From: Pantoea endophytica | GTDB lineage: Bacteria; Pseudomonadota; Gammaproteobacteria; Enterobacterales; Enterobacteriaceae | Assembly: GCF_002858935.1 (NCBI RefSeq) | Contig: NZ_PJRT01000009.1 | Span: 186,001-250,000, forward strand | Length of the DNA stretch: 64,000 nt | Direction of reading: 5' to 3' | Part shown: positions 44,356 through 52,143 of the stretch, in pieces | Layout of the letters: every line of letters begins with the position of its first letter | How positions within the stretch are numbered: the stretch's first letter is position 1 | Translations under genes and position numbers: made by a program | The notes under the pieces: model-generated | Database searches by the model: none | What the model was told of the DNA's origin: nothing | What the model saw: the letters and a program-made list of their open reading frames with translations, nothing else

Positions 44356-45039
44356 TTAACCTTCCGTCAGAATCGTTTCCAGCTCGGCCAGCGTTTTCAC
44401 CTGCCAGGTTGGCGTGATGTGATCGGGTAACGGACGCGTACCGTGATCGATCCAGCAGGTCTTCAGGCCGGCATTCATGCCGCCGAGAATATCTGATTCT
44501 GGCGTATCGCCGACCATCAGCACGCGGCTGCGATCCGGGTTGCCCAGCAAGGCCAGCGTGTGATCAAAAATCGCCACGTCCGGTTTCGGTACGCCAACTT
44601 CTTCAGAAATCACCAGCGCATCAAACACATCGAGGAATCCGGTACGCTCAAGGCGCGCCTGCTGTAACGCAGTGAAACCGTTGGTAATGATGGCGATTTT
44701 CACTTTGCCTTTCAGCGTTGATAACAGATGAGCTGCGCCTTCCAGCGGCAGGCAGATATCGGCCATTGCGCTGAGGAAATCGCTGTTGAGTACTTCGGGT
44801 GCGACGCTCAGCTTTTCGCCCCACAAGGTGAAGCGGCGCGTTTGCAGCTGCAGTGCGGAAATGGTGCCGTTCTGGTAATCGACCCACAGCGGCTTGTTGA
44901 TCGCCTGATAATCGGTGTAATCCTGCGCAGAAAATTGCACGTCATAGCGGGCAAACATGCGCTGCAAACCAGCGTAAGCATCGAAATGGAAAAGCGTTTC
45001 GTCTGCATCAAACAGGATGCAGTCCCAATCGTTTAGCAT
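44356..45039 (-). CDS. yjjG: Pyrimidine 5'-nucleotidase YjjG
   Basis: Haloacid-dehalogenase phosphatase that hydrolyses pyrimidine nucleoside monophosphates, including modified ones. The 227-residue protein (E. coli 225) has DxD motif I in [14 protein letters not shown], motif II in [11 protein letters not shown], the lysine in [12 protein letters not shown] and motif IV in [15 protein letters not shown]. Last gene of a holD-rimI-yjjG operon, 8 bases after rimI. In E. coli prfC follows; here a terminator and yjjJ do. Confidence 0.95.
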   Translation of the reverse strand: MLNDWDCILFDADETLFHFDAYAGLQRMFARYDVQFSAQDYTDYQAINKPLWVDYQNGTISALQLQTRRFTLWGEKLSVAPEVLNSDFLSAMADICLPLEGAAHLLSTLKGKVKIAIITNGFTALQQARLERTGFLDVFDALVISEEVGVPKPDVAIFDHTLALLGNPDRSRVLMVGDTPESDILGGMNAGLKTCWIDHGTRPLPDHITPTWQVKTLAELETILTEG

Positions 45040-45047
45040 GGTGCTCC

Positions 45048-45488
45048 TTAAAGCGTTAGCGCCATAATGATGGCATCTTCTCGTCCGCTGGCAGTGGGAT
45101 AATAGTTGGGGCGTACGCTCACCTGATGGAAATCCAGCTGCTCATACAACGCAATCGCCGGCATATTTGAGGCGCGCACTTCCAGCCACAGCGTCATCAC
45201 GTCGCGCTGCTCGAGCTCAGCAATCAGATGCTGCAACAGCTGGCGCGCCAAGCCGCGGCGCTGGAAGTCGGGATCCACCGCAATATTGAACAGCGACGCT
45301 TCATCCAGCACCACTTGGGTGATGGCGAATCCGGCCAGCTTACCTTCAACTTCAATGCGGATATTAACGAAACGTTCGCCTTGATTGCTGCTAAACGTCT
45401 GCTCGCTCCACGGAAAAGCATGTGCGCGGCGCTCAATCGCCAGCAGCTGCGGCTGGTCTTCAGGGGTGACTAAAGAGATGGCTGTCAT
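45048..45488 (-). CDS. rimI: Ribosomal protein S18-alanine N-acetyltransferase RimI
   Basis: GNAT enzyme that acetylates the N-terminal alanine of ribosomal protein S18. The 146-residue protein (E. coli 148) shows [19 protein letters not shown] at the N-terminus, the acetyl-CoA loop [15 protein letters not shown] and [15 protein letters not shown] near the end. Its 5' end overlaps holD by 29 bases, as in E. coli. Confidence 0.95.
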   Translation of the reverse strand: MTAISLVTPEDQPQLLAIERRAHAFPWSEQTFSSNQGERFVNIRIEVEGKLAGFAITQVVLDEASLFNIAVDPDFQRRGLARQLLQHLIAELEQRDVMTLWLEVRASNMPAIALYEQLDFHQVSVRPNYYPTASGREDAIIMALTL

Positions 45489-45870
45489 GGTTACACATCT
45501 GTTGCCACAGGGCGCGTTTTGCTGCGCCGCTGCTGATCAGTTCATTGAAAACGGCGGTGTTGAAGGTAATGCCGTTAAAGGGATGTTCGCTCTCAACGCC
45601 CAGCAGCCAACCGGCGCAATCGACCTGCTCCGGCAGCATTTGCAGCTGGTCTGGCGTTAACGCCATGACCTGCGCGGGTTGAATGTTCAGCGCGCGCAGC
45701 ACGTCGCGAATCAGCGGTTCTTGTAGCGTGGGTGCCTGTTCGGCCACCAAAACCAAACGCGTGTCGGGCAAAAGCGTGACGGCAATTTCCCCTTGCAGCA
45801 CGCGCGGACGCCGCAGCTGATACTGCGTAATCCCCATTTGCTGTAGAAGCCAGTCGCGCCTTGTGCTCAT
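45460..45870 (-). CDS. holD: DNA polymerase III psi subunit HolD
   Basis: Psi subunit of the clamp-loader complex, which with chi (HolC) links the replicase to single-strand-binding protein. I use the ATG at 45870 (136 aa; E. coli 137), giving MSTRRDWLLQQMGITQYQLRRP, the chi-binding N-terminal segment, rather than a longer frame at 45942. LQGEIAV and LIRDVLRALNI match the family. First gene of the holD-rimI-yjjG unit; its 3' end overlaps rimI. Confidence 0.92.
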   Translation of the reverse strand: MSTRRDWLLQQMGITQYQLRRPRVLQGEIAVTLLPDTRLVLVAEQAPTLQEPLIRDVLRALNIQPAQVMALTPDQLQMLPEQVDCAGWLLGVESEHPFNGITFNTAVFNELISSGAAKRALWQQMCNHDSHLFSHP

Positions 45871-45976
45871 GCTATTACCCGTTATGCTGCCAGAATGCGA
45901 CGCTATGCTAGCAAACCCATCGAACATGCGCCAACAAAGCACTATAATCGCGGCTCTGATTTAACAGGAGCGTTCC

Positions 45977-47008
45977 ATGTCTGCTTTTACCCCGGCCAGC
46001 GAAGTGATTCTGCGCCACAGTGATGAATTTACCGCCCGCAACGTTTTGTTTGCTGGCGACCTGCAGGATGACCTGCCCGCCCAGCTAGAAACCGCGTCGA
46101 GCCGCGTGCATACCCAGCAATATCATCACTGGCAGAACCTAAGCCATCGCCTTGGTGAACGTGCGGTTTACAGCATGGTTGCAACCGCTGCCGATGTTGA
46201 AGGCTGCGATACGCTGGTTTATTACTGGTCGAAGAACAAACCCGAAGCGCAGTACCAGCTGCAAAACCTGCTCTCTTTGCTGCCGGTAGGCTGCGATATC
46301 TTCGTGGTGGGTGAAAACCGCAGCGGCGTGCGCAGCGCCGAAGGCATGCTGGAAGCGTGGGCGACGCTGGAGAAAGTTGATAGCGCGCGTCGTTGTGGCC
46401 TGTATCACGGTCGTCTCGATAAGCAGCCAACCTTTGATGCCAGCAGCTACGGCCATACTTATCAGCTCGAGGATCTCACCATCCATACCTTGCCGGGCGT
46501 GTTCAGCCGTGATGGTCTGGATATCGGCAGCGATCTGCTGCTCTCCACGCTGACGCCGCATTTCCGTGGCAAAGTGCTGGATATCGGTTGTGGTAGCGGC
46601 GTGCTGGCAACTGTGATGGCGAAAGTGTCGCCGCGCGTGCGTCTGTGGCTGTGTGATGTGCATGCTGCTGCGATTGAAGCGAGTAAAGCTACGCTGGCCG
46701 CCAATGAACTGGAAGGTGAAGTGTTTGCCAGTAACGTGTTCTCTGACGTTACCGGCCGTTTCGACATGATCATCTCTAACCCGCCGTTCCACGATGGCCT
46801 GCAAACCAGCCTTGAAGCGGCTAACACGCTGATTCGCGGTGCGCTTAAGCATCTGAACAGCGGCGGCGAACTGCGTATCGTGGCTAACGCCTTCCTGCCA
46901 TATCCACAAATTCTGGATGAAACCTTTGGCAATCACGAAGTGCTGGCGCAAACCGGACGCTTCAAAGTCTATCGCGCCGTATACGGTCGCGGTGCCAAAA
47001 CGCGTTAA
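45977..47008 (+). CDS. rsmC: 16S rRNA m2G1207 methyltransferase RsmC
   Basis: S-adenosylmethionine-dependent methylation of G1207 in 16S rRNA. The protein is 343 aa, as in E. coli, with a degenerate N-terminal methyltransferase-like half and an active C-terminal half: SAM-binding [17 protein letters not shown] and the catalytic SNPPFHDG. The start has a CAGGAG ribosome site. It is divergent from holD and lies just upstream of the tRNA-Leu cluster. Confidence 0.96.
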   Translation: MSAFTPASEVILRHSDEFTARNVLFAGDLQDDLPAQLETASSRVHTQQYHHWQNLSHRLGERAVYSMVATAADVEGCDTLVYYWSKNKPEAQYQLQNLLSLLPVGCDIFVVGENRSGVRSAEGMLEAWATLEKVDSARRCGLYHGRLDKQPTFDASSYGHTYQLEDLTIHTLPGVFSRDGLDIGSDLLLSTLTPHFRGKVLDIGCGSGVLATVMAKVSPRVRLWLCDVHAAAIEASKATLAANELEGEVFASNVFSDVTGRFDMIISNPPFHDGLQTSLEAANTLIRGALKHLNSGGELRIVANAFLPYPQILDETFGNHEVLAQTGRFKVYRAVYGRGAKTR

Positions 47009-47071
47009 CAGCAGCGCGGCGGCAGAAACGTTGCTTTTTACAGCGATCGTTTTGCCGTCGCGAAATATGTG

Positions 47072-47099
47072 TTGACGCAATGAGTAAAATCTCTAAAAT
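47072..47099 (+). promoter_or_regulatory. tRNA-Leu cluster promoter
   Basis: TTGACG (47072-47077), 16-base spacer, TAAAAT (47094-47099), followed by a G+C-rich discriminator (GCGCCTCCG). Such discriminators mark stringently controlled stable-RNA promoters. The first tRNA starts about 40 bases downstream. Confidence 0.8.
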
Positions 47100-47140
47100 G
47101 CGCCTCCGTGGTTAGCAATACTTTAGGGTGTTGTTAGTTT

Positions 47141-47227
47141 GCGATGGTGGCGGAATTGGTAGACGCGCTAGCTTCAGGTGTTAGTGTCCTTACGGACGTG
47201 AGGGTTCAAGTCCCTCCCTTCGCACCA
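47141..47227 (+). tRNA. tRNA-Leu (CAG), copy 1
   Basis: 87 nt class II tRNA with encoded CCA, anticodon CAG at positions 35-37 of the gene, T-loop GTTCAAGTC. Corresponds to E. coli leuQ/leuP/leuV. The variable arm pairs GTCC with GGAC. The acceptor stem has a T-T mismatch at pair 5-68. Confidence 0.97.
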
Positions 47228-47261
47228 AACTAAAATCACACAGTTTATATCTGCGCACTGA

Positions 47262-47348
47262 GCGATGGTGGCGGAATTGGTAGACGCGCTAGCTTCAGGT
47301 GTTAGTGTTCTTACGGACGTGAGGGTTCAAGTCCCTCCCTTCGCACCA
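47262..47348 (+). tRNA. tRNA-Leu (CAG), copy 2
   Basis: 87 nt, identical to copy 1 except for one base in the variable arm (GTTC in place of GTCC, giving a wobble pair). Separated from copy 1 by 34 bases. Confidence 0.97.
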
Positions 47349-47377
47349 ATGCGACGATATAAACAGACAACTAAGAT

Positions 47378-47464
47378 GCGATGGTGGCGGAATTGGTAGA
47401 CGCGCTAGCTTCAGGTGTTAGTGTTCTTACGGACGTGAGGGTTCAAGTCCCTCCCTTCGCACCA
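47378..47464 (+). tRNA. tRNA-Leu (CAG), copy 3
   Basis: 87 nt, identical to copy 2; 29 bases downstream of it. The three genes are probably one transcript from the promoter at 47072-47099. A weak AAATC/GATTT hairpin with T-run near 47490-47509 may end it. Confidence 0.97.
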
Positions 47465-47557
47465 ACAGTTGTCACTCCTTTCGAGCAGTAAATCCCCCGA
47501 AAGATTTTTCAACGAACTTCACGCTCTCAGCGTGATGTTGTCGTTTCTGCGATTTGA

Positions 47558-47842
47558 TCAGATAACGTGGAAATTGACCGACACCGCCGCTAAGCCGCCC
47601 GCCAATGCCATACAAGATGGCAGCAACAGATAGTGACGCAGGCGATGGTGAAACAGCATCACCACGGTCAGCAGCAGTGCCACAATCATCACCACTCGCC
47701 ATTGACTGAAACTCGGTTCCCATAACGCAAAAATCGGCATCGCCGCGCAGGGTAATAACACGCCCCAACCGCTATCCAGACGTTTACCCATTACCCAGCT
47801 CACGCCCCATAGTCCGCAGGCGGCTATTATCGCCATGATCAT
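47558..47842 (-). CDS. yjjZ: DUF1435 small membrane protein (YjjZ-like)
   Basis: Small inner-membrane protein of unknown function, 94 aa. Three or four hydrophobic helices fill it: an N-terminal MAIIAACGLWGVSWVM, a middle WRVVMIVALLLTVVML, then LPSCMALAGGLAAVSV. Matches the DUF1435 family, whose E. coli member YjjZ lies beside the leu tRNA genes and fhuF. The ATG at 47842 has GAGGG 7 bases upstream; an ATG at 47836 is the alternative. Confidence 0.8.
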   Translation of the reverse strand: MIMAIIAACGLWGVSWVMGKRLDSGWGVLLPCAAMPIFALWEPSFSQWRVVMIVALLLTVVMLFHHRLRHYLLLPSCMALAGGLAAVSVNFHVI

Positions 47843-48069
47843 CGCGCAACCCTCAAATGATAAATATTCGCATTATCATATGACAATATTTCTCATCTTG
47901 CAGCGAATTTTTGTCGCAAGCCATGCCGGATGACAGAATTACTGGAAAATGCTAAATTGCCGCCGATAACAATATCGCTAACACAACAATAACGTGCTCT
48001 CTATCCGGGTAGGTAAACTATTACTTGCGGGTAGCGCTTTGATATATCAGGGCTGTCACGAGAATAATA

Positions 48070-49164
48070 ATGAAATTACAATCTTATGATGAGTTGAAAC
48101 AGAGTAAATATCGGCTGTCGCTGATGCTTTTTCTGTTTCTTAATGTCGCCGTTTCGCTTTTTTGCCTGCTGCCGATTTTAGGCAGCGATAGCCCAATACG
48201 CTCGCTGCCGGTGGACGTTGTAGCGGGCTTCAGCTCCACGCTGCTGGTTATTTGCTTAATGGCGTCAAAACAAAAATTACCGCTATTAAATCCTGTGGCT
48301 TTTATTTTGGGTGCGCTGTGGGCGTGGCATATTAACCACAGATATCATCTGGTTTACTATTTTGATGGCAGCTTTTTAATTATCAGCCTGTTAAGCGTGT
48401 TCTTTATCAGTGCCATTGCGCTGAGTGATTATTTGATTGCATTCTGTTTACACATCACACCGCCGGTATTAACCGTGCTGTTATTGGATGATGGTCAGCA
48501 TTTAATGATGATCTTATTCACCATTACGCTGCCATTAATCGGCTTTTCACTGCACCATTTAATGCGTCGTCGCTTTGATACCTTCACCCGTCGGCTGGTT
48601 AGCCAGCTGTATGAGGAAAAAGAGAGCTTCAGCGATTTGAGCATGCTCGATCCGCTTACCGGCTTGTACAACCGCCGTGGATTGAAGAATCGCCTTGATA
48701 CCATTCTGGAAAACCACGCCGGCAGCCACTTTGTGCTGCTGCTGGATATCGACCACTTCAAAGCCTACAACGACAATTACGGCCATGCGATGGGCGATCA
48801 GGCGCTGGCGCGCGTGTCCGTGGCGATCCGCGACGCGGTGCGTTCGCGCGATGTGGTCACACGCTACGGTGGCGAAGAGTTTCTGGTGCTGATGACCAAT
48901 GTAAACGCCTCAATCGCAATGAAACTGGCTGAACGCATTCGTCAGTACGTGGTGGATTTGGAAATTCCGCACCGCTTCAATGATAAAGTCTCGACGCACG
49001 TCACCATCAGCGCTGGCATCGCGCCCATCTTTGCTGACGATTTTGACCAGGCAGTCGCCAATGCTGACCGCGCGCTGTATGTGGCGAAAAATCAGGGACG
49101 TAACACTATTCTGGCGTGGGAGGATTTGCCGAAATTGACGCAGGCGAGTAATGAACTGATATAA
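48070..49164 (+). CDS. Membrane-anchored diguanylate cyclase (GGDEF)
   Basis: Predicted synthase of cyclic di-GMP, 364 aa. The N-terminal half (about residues 15-175) has six hydrophobic helices forming a membrane sensor with no recognised ligand domain. The GGDEF domain follows after a short linker: SMLDPLTGLYNRRGL, LLLDIDHFKAYNDNYGH and the catalytic RYGGEEF. The inhibitory I-site RxxD is present as RSRD, five residues before GGEEF. So it should be active and product-inhibited. It stands alone between yjjZ and fhuF, where E. coli has no such gene. Confidence 0.9.
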   Translation: MKLQSYDELKQSKYRLSLMLFLFLNVAVSLFCLLPILGSDSPIRSLPVDVVAGFSSTLLVICLMASKQKLPLLNPVAFILGALWAWHINHRYHLVYYFDGSFLIISLLSVFFISAIALSDYLIAFCLHITPPVLTVLLLDDGQHLMMILFTITLPLIGFSLHHLMRRRFDTFTRRLVSQLYEEKESFSDLSMLDPLTGLYNRRGLKNRLDTILENHAGSHFVLLLDIDHFKAYNDNYGHAMGDQALARVSVAIRDAVRSRDVVTRYGGEEFLVLMTNVNASIAMKLAERIRQYVVDLEIPHRFNDKVSTHVTISAGIAPIFADDFDQAVANADRALYVAKNQGRNTILAWEDLPKLTQASNELI

Positions 49165-49191
49165 AGCCTTGTCATTACCCAACGCACACCT

Positions 49192-49233
49192 CGTCGCGGC
49201 GCAATTTTTTGCGCGATAAAACGCGCCGCGACG
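49192..49233. repeat. Palindromic hairpin element
   Basis: Perfect 11-bp arms CGTCGCGGCGC (49192-49202) and GCGCCGCGACG (49223-49233) around a 20-base loop. The loop and right arm contain GCGCGATAAAACGCGCC, also found (reverse strand) in the element at 52096-52123. It follows the diguanylate cyclase stop and may act as a terminator. Confidence 0.6.
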
Positions 49234-49280
49234 AAATGTGCGTTAACAGTTGCATGTGCAGAAATGTTGTTCAAAATGCT

Positions 49281-49299
49281 GGGAACGATTATCATTTGT
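49281..49299. promoter_or_regulatory. Fur-box candidate upstream of fhuF
   Basis: GGGAACGATTATCATTTGT agrees with the 19-bp Fur box GATAATGATAATCATTATC at 12 positions, with an intact GAT-TATCATT core. It lies 31 bases before the fhuF ATG. Fur control of fhuF is known in E. coli. Confidence 0.55.
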
Positions 49300-49330
49300 C
49301 TCTCGATTCCCGTTATCACTCAGGACCGGC

Positions 49331-50125
49331 ATGGCCATCATCACGCGTCAGGATCATCGCTTCAGCGAGCATCCACTGATCTTTATGCAGAGCGATCGCA
49401 GTTTAGCGAGCGCACTGGAAGATCTGATGCGCGATCAACGCAGCTACATGCTGGATAACCTCAAGCTTGGCCAGCCGGCACCCGCCGGGACGTTAACTCT
49501 GGCTGAATGGTCCAATCCGCTTCACTATCGCCGCCTGACGCAGCGCTACAGCGATTATCTCTATCGCGATCATCCTGATGTGCAGCAGGAAGCTAAGCCG
49601 CTGCAATCGCTGTGGGCGCAGTGGTATTTTGGCCTGCTGCTGCCACCGCTGATGATGGCGTTATTGCAGGAACCGCGTGCGCTGAACTGCTCGCCGCATC
49701 TGATTCACGTTGAGTTCCACGAAAACGGCCATCCGTGCGCTTTCTGGCTGGATGTGCAGGAAGATGAGGATGCGCGCTACCTCAATGCCCAGCAGCGTAT
49801 CGATCGCCTGATTCAGCAATGCCTGATTCCGGCGGTTAACGGCATGACGCAGCACGGTGATATCAATGCGAAGCTTATCTGGAACAACATGGGCTTTTCG
49901 TTTTACTGGTTCCTTGGTGAATTGAAAAACCAGTTGCCAGAAGAGAAGATTTTGCAGCTGGAACAGGCGCTATTTTTCAGCAAATCCCTGCTCGATGGCA
50001 GCGATAATCCGCTGTATCGCACCATGATCCCGCGTAATGGCGAAATGGAACGACGCAGCTGCTGCCAGCGCTATCGTATCCCCGATGTAGAACGTTGCGG
50101 TAACTGCACGTTAAAAGCGGTGTAG
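49331..50125 (+). CDS. fhuF: Ferric siderophore reductase FhuF
   Basis: Cytoplasmic [2Fe-2S] protein that reduces iron from hydroxamate siderophores after uptake. I use the ATG at 49331 (264 aa; E. coli 262). The cluster ligands are at the C-terminus: CC-x10-C-x2-C in CCQRYRIPDVERCGNC, the atypical FhuF spacing. LWAQWYFGLLLPPLMMALL and the HVEFHENGHPCAFWLDV segment also match the family. Monocistronic, with a Fur-box candidate upstream. No siderophore biosynthesis genes are in the window. Confidence 0.93.
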   Translation: MAIITRQDHRFSEHPLIFMQSDRSLASALEDLMRDQRSYMLDNLKLGQPAPAGTLTLAEWSNPLHYRRLTQRYSDYLYRDHPDVQQEAKPLQSLWAQWYFGLLLPPLMMALLQEPRALNCSPHLIHVEFHENGHPCAFWLDVQEDEDARYLNAQQRIDRLIQQCLIPAVNGMTQHGDINAKLIWNNMGFSFYWFLGELKNQLPEEKILQLEQALFFSKSLLDGSDNPLYRTMIPRNGEMERRSCCQRYRIPDVERCGNCTLKAV

Positions 50126-50220
50126 CACCCGCGCATTCTGTTACAGATTCTCCTTTTCTCCCGTTTACACTTTTCCAGGCTTATGGCATTTTTTCGGCTC
50201 TGTTTTTACCGGAGATAACA

Positions 50221-50685
50221 ATGAGCCTGGAGTCGGTACGGCACTTCTTTGCCGAACATGCACCGGATATCGACATCATCGAGATGCCGCAAAGCACCGC
50301 CACCGTTGAGCTGGCCGCACGCGTTCATGGCGTTCAGCCTGGGCAAATCGCCAAAACCCTGTCGCTGAAAGTGAAAGATGCCATCGTGCTGATCGTTACG
50401 CGCGGCGATGCGCGTCTCGACAACCGCAAGCTGAAAGCTGCGCTCGGCGCCAAGGCGCGCATGTTAAGCGTGGATGAGGTGGTGAACTGGACCGGACATC
50501 CGGTCGGCGGCGTTTGCCCGTTCGGACTGGAAAATCCGCTTACCGTCTATTGCGATGTGTCGCTGCGCAGCTTTGACGAAGTGCTGCCCGCAGCCGGATC
50601 GATTCATAGCGCGGTGCGCATTTCGCCGCAGCGCATGGCGGAACTCACCGCGGCGAACTGGGTTGACGTCTGCGAGGCGCTTTAA
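50221..50685 (+). CDS. YbaK/EbsC-domain protein (aminoacyl-tRNA deacylase-like)
   Basis: 154-residue single-domain protein of the YbaK/ProX superfamily, whose members hydrolyse mischarged tRNA (for example Cys-tRNA-Pro or Ala-tRNA-Pro). Landmarks are the lysine in GQIAKTLSLKVKD, the acidic RGDARLDNRKLKAALG segment and GHPVGGVCPFGL near the substrate cleft. The exact substrate tRNA cannot be assigned by sequence. A GGAG site precedes the ATG. Its stop overlaps the end of the convergent transporter by four bases. Confidence 0.85.
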   Translation: MSLESVRHFFAEHAPDIDIIEMPQSTATVELAARVHGVQPGQIAKTLSLKVKDAIVLIVTRGDARLDNRKLKAALGAKARMLSVDEVVNWTGHPVGGVCPFGLENPLTVYCDVSLRSFDEVLPAAGSIHSAVRISPQRMAELTAANWVDVCEAL

Positions 50686-51902
50686 GACGACTCGCGCGCG
50701 GCGGCACCGGAGATTTCGATGCCGCGCGTCTCGCGACCAAAGGCCACTAATACGCAAATCAGCACCGCCACCGTTCCGGCGACAATCGCCATGCCCAAAC
50801 CATAATTGCCGCCGTGCGCCTCGGCGATACGCGACTGCAGCGTCGCATTCACGGAGGCGATCAAATTCCCCAGCTGATAGACAAAGCCCGGCAGCACCGC
50901 GCGCGCATTGGCGGGCACCAGTTCGGTGAGATAGGTCGGCACCACGCCCCACGCGCCCTGCACCATAAACTGCATCAGAAACGCGCCGATACCGATCATC
51001 CATGAACCACTGGAGAAGGCCCACAGCGGCAACACCGGCAGCGCGAGGAATGACGCCAGAATAATCGCGCGCTTACGGCCAATGCGCTCGGACAATGCAC
51101 CAAAGGTAATGCCGCCCAGCATCGCCGCGATGTTGTAGCTGATGGCAATGATGCTGACGGTGTGCGGATCAAACTGATGCTGCACTTTCAGGAAGGTGGG
51201 ATAGAGATCCTGCGTACCGTGGCTGAAGAAGTTAAAGCAGGCCATCAGCAGCACCATATAGATACAGATTTTCCAGTGCTGGCGGATAATCGGCAGCAGC
51301 GCATTGCTCTCTTTTCGCTCGCGCGCCGCCAGCCACACCGGCGATTCCGGCACTTTGAAGTAGATAAACGGCAGCAGCAGAATCGGCAACGCGCCAATCA
51401 GGAACATGCCGCGCCAGCCGACCGTTTCGAAGAACAAACCAAAAATCACCGACGCCAGCAGATAGCCGCACGGATAACCCGCCTGGAAGATGCCGGACAT
51501 CAAGCCGCGCGAGCGATCCGGAATGGTTTCCAGCGCCAGCGACGACGCCACGCCCCAAATCCCCCCCATCGCCACGCCGTAAATCACGCGGAAACCGAGG
51601 AACGCCGTGAAGGTGGGCGACCACGCCGAAAGCAGCTCAAACGCCGAGAACATCACGATATTGAGCATCAAAATCGGTCGGCGGCCATACTTCTCCGCCA
51701 GCCGACCAAACAATAGCGCGCCGATCGGACGCACGGCGAGCGTGAGCATGATGGCAAGAGAAACATCGGAGACGCTGGTATGGAAATATTGGGCAAGATC
51801 GCTGAGGACAAACACTAAGATGAAGAAGTCGAACGCATCCAGCGTCCAGCTCGCGAAACTGGCAAAAGCCACGTTGCGCTGGGTCGCAGTCCAGTTGAAC
51901 AT
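50682..51902 (-). CDS. MFS transporter, lactate/sialate (SHS) type
   Basis: Predicted proton-coupled carboxylate importer, 406 aa, twelve helices. Helix 1 carries SWTLDAFDFFILVFV, typical of the sialate:H+ symporter group (NanT, Jen1-like), and the loop motif AEKYGRRP lies between helices 2 and 3. GVAMGGIWGVASSLALE in helix 4 also fits. Substrate could be lactate, pyruvate, sialate or another monocarboxylate. No nan or catabolic genes are adjacent; the nearest upstream gene, 241 bases away, is the nucleoside hydrolase. Confidence 0.85.
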   Translation of the reverse strand: MFNWTATQRNVAFASFASWTLDAFDFFILVFVLSDLAQYFHTSVSDVSLAIMLTLAVRPIGALLFGRLAEKYGRRPILMLNIVMFSAFELLSAWSPTFTAFLGFRVIYGVAMGGIWGVASSLALETIPDRSRGLMSGIFQAGYPCGYLLASVIFGLFFETVGWRGMFLIGALPILLLPFIYFKVPESPVWLAARERKESNALLPIIRQHWKICIYMVLLMACFNFFSHGTQDLYPTFLKVQHQFDPHTVSIIAISYNIAAMLGGITFGALSERIGRKRAIILASFLALPVLPLWAFSSGSWMIGIGAFLMQFMVQGAWGVVPTYLTELVPANARAVLPGFVYQLGNLIASVNATLQSRIAEAHGGNYGLGMAIVAGTVAVLICVLVAFGRETRGIEISGAAARESS

Positions 51903-52095
51903 GTTGGTATCCTGTCTGATGAGCTTCCGGTTCGTTGGCCGGATTTATAGTAGAAGTTACCGCGCGAATAATTTCACGGGTTACTAATTTGTTAACTATT
52001 TGTATATAGCATGTCAGAAAGGCGGGCTGTGGCGGGAATTGTCAGCGAGTGATGCGCGGTGTAAAAAAACGTGTCATTGATGGAGGCAATATCCT

Positions 52096-52123
52096 GTAGC
52101 GGCGCGTTTTATCGCGCCGTTAC
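52096..52123. repeat. BIME-like hairpin
   Basis: GTAGCGGCGCG / CGCGCCGTTAC arms (10 of 11 paired) around TTTTAT, 28 bases. Contains the same GGCGCGTTTTATCGCGC core as the element near 49192-49233. It lies 21 bases beyond the nucleoside hydrolase stop and may end that transcript. The rest of 51903-52143 shows no gene. Confidence 0.65.
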
Positions 52124-52143
52124 GGCAGGTGCAGTCAACGGTT

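Noticed and set aside
46139..47080. 313-codon frame antisense to rsmC
   Set aside because: rsmC is intact and conserved; the antisense product has no family features.
47141..47464. Three regularly spaced near-identical units as a possible CRISPR array
   Set aside because: The units are complete tRNA-Leu genes with CCA ends and anticodon CAG.
47465..49330. tRNA-associated genomic island or att site
   Set aside because: No integrase, no repeated tRNA 3' end beyond the three complete genes, and core genes continue on both sides.
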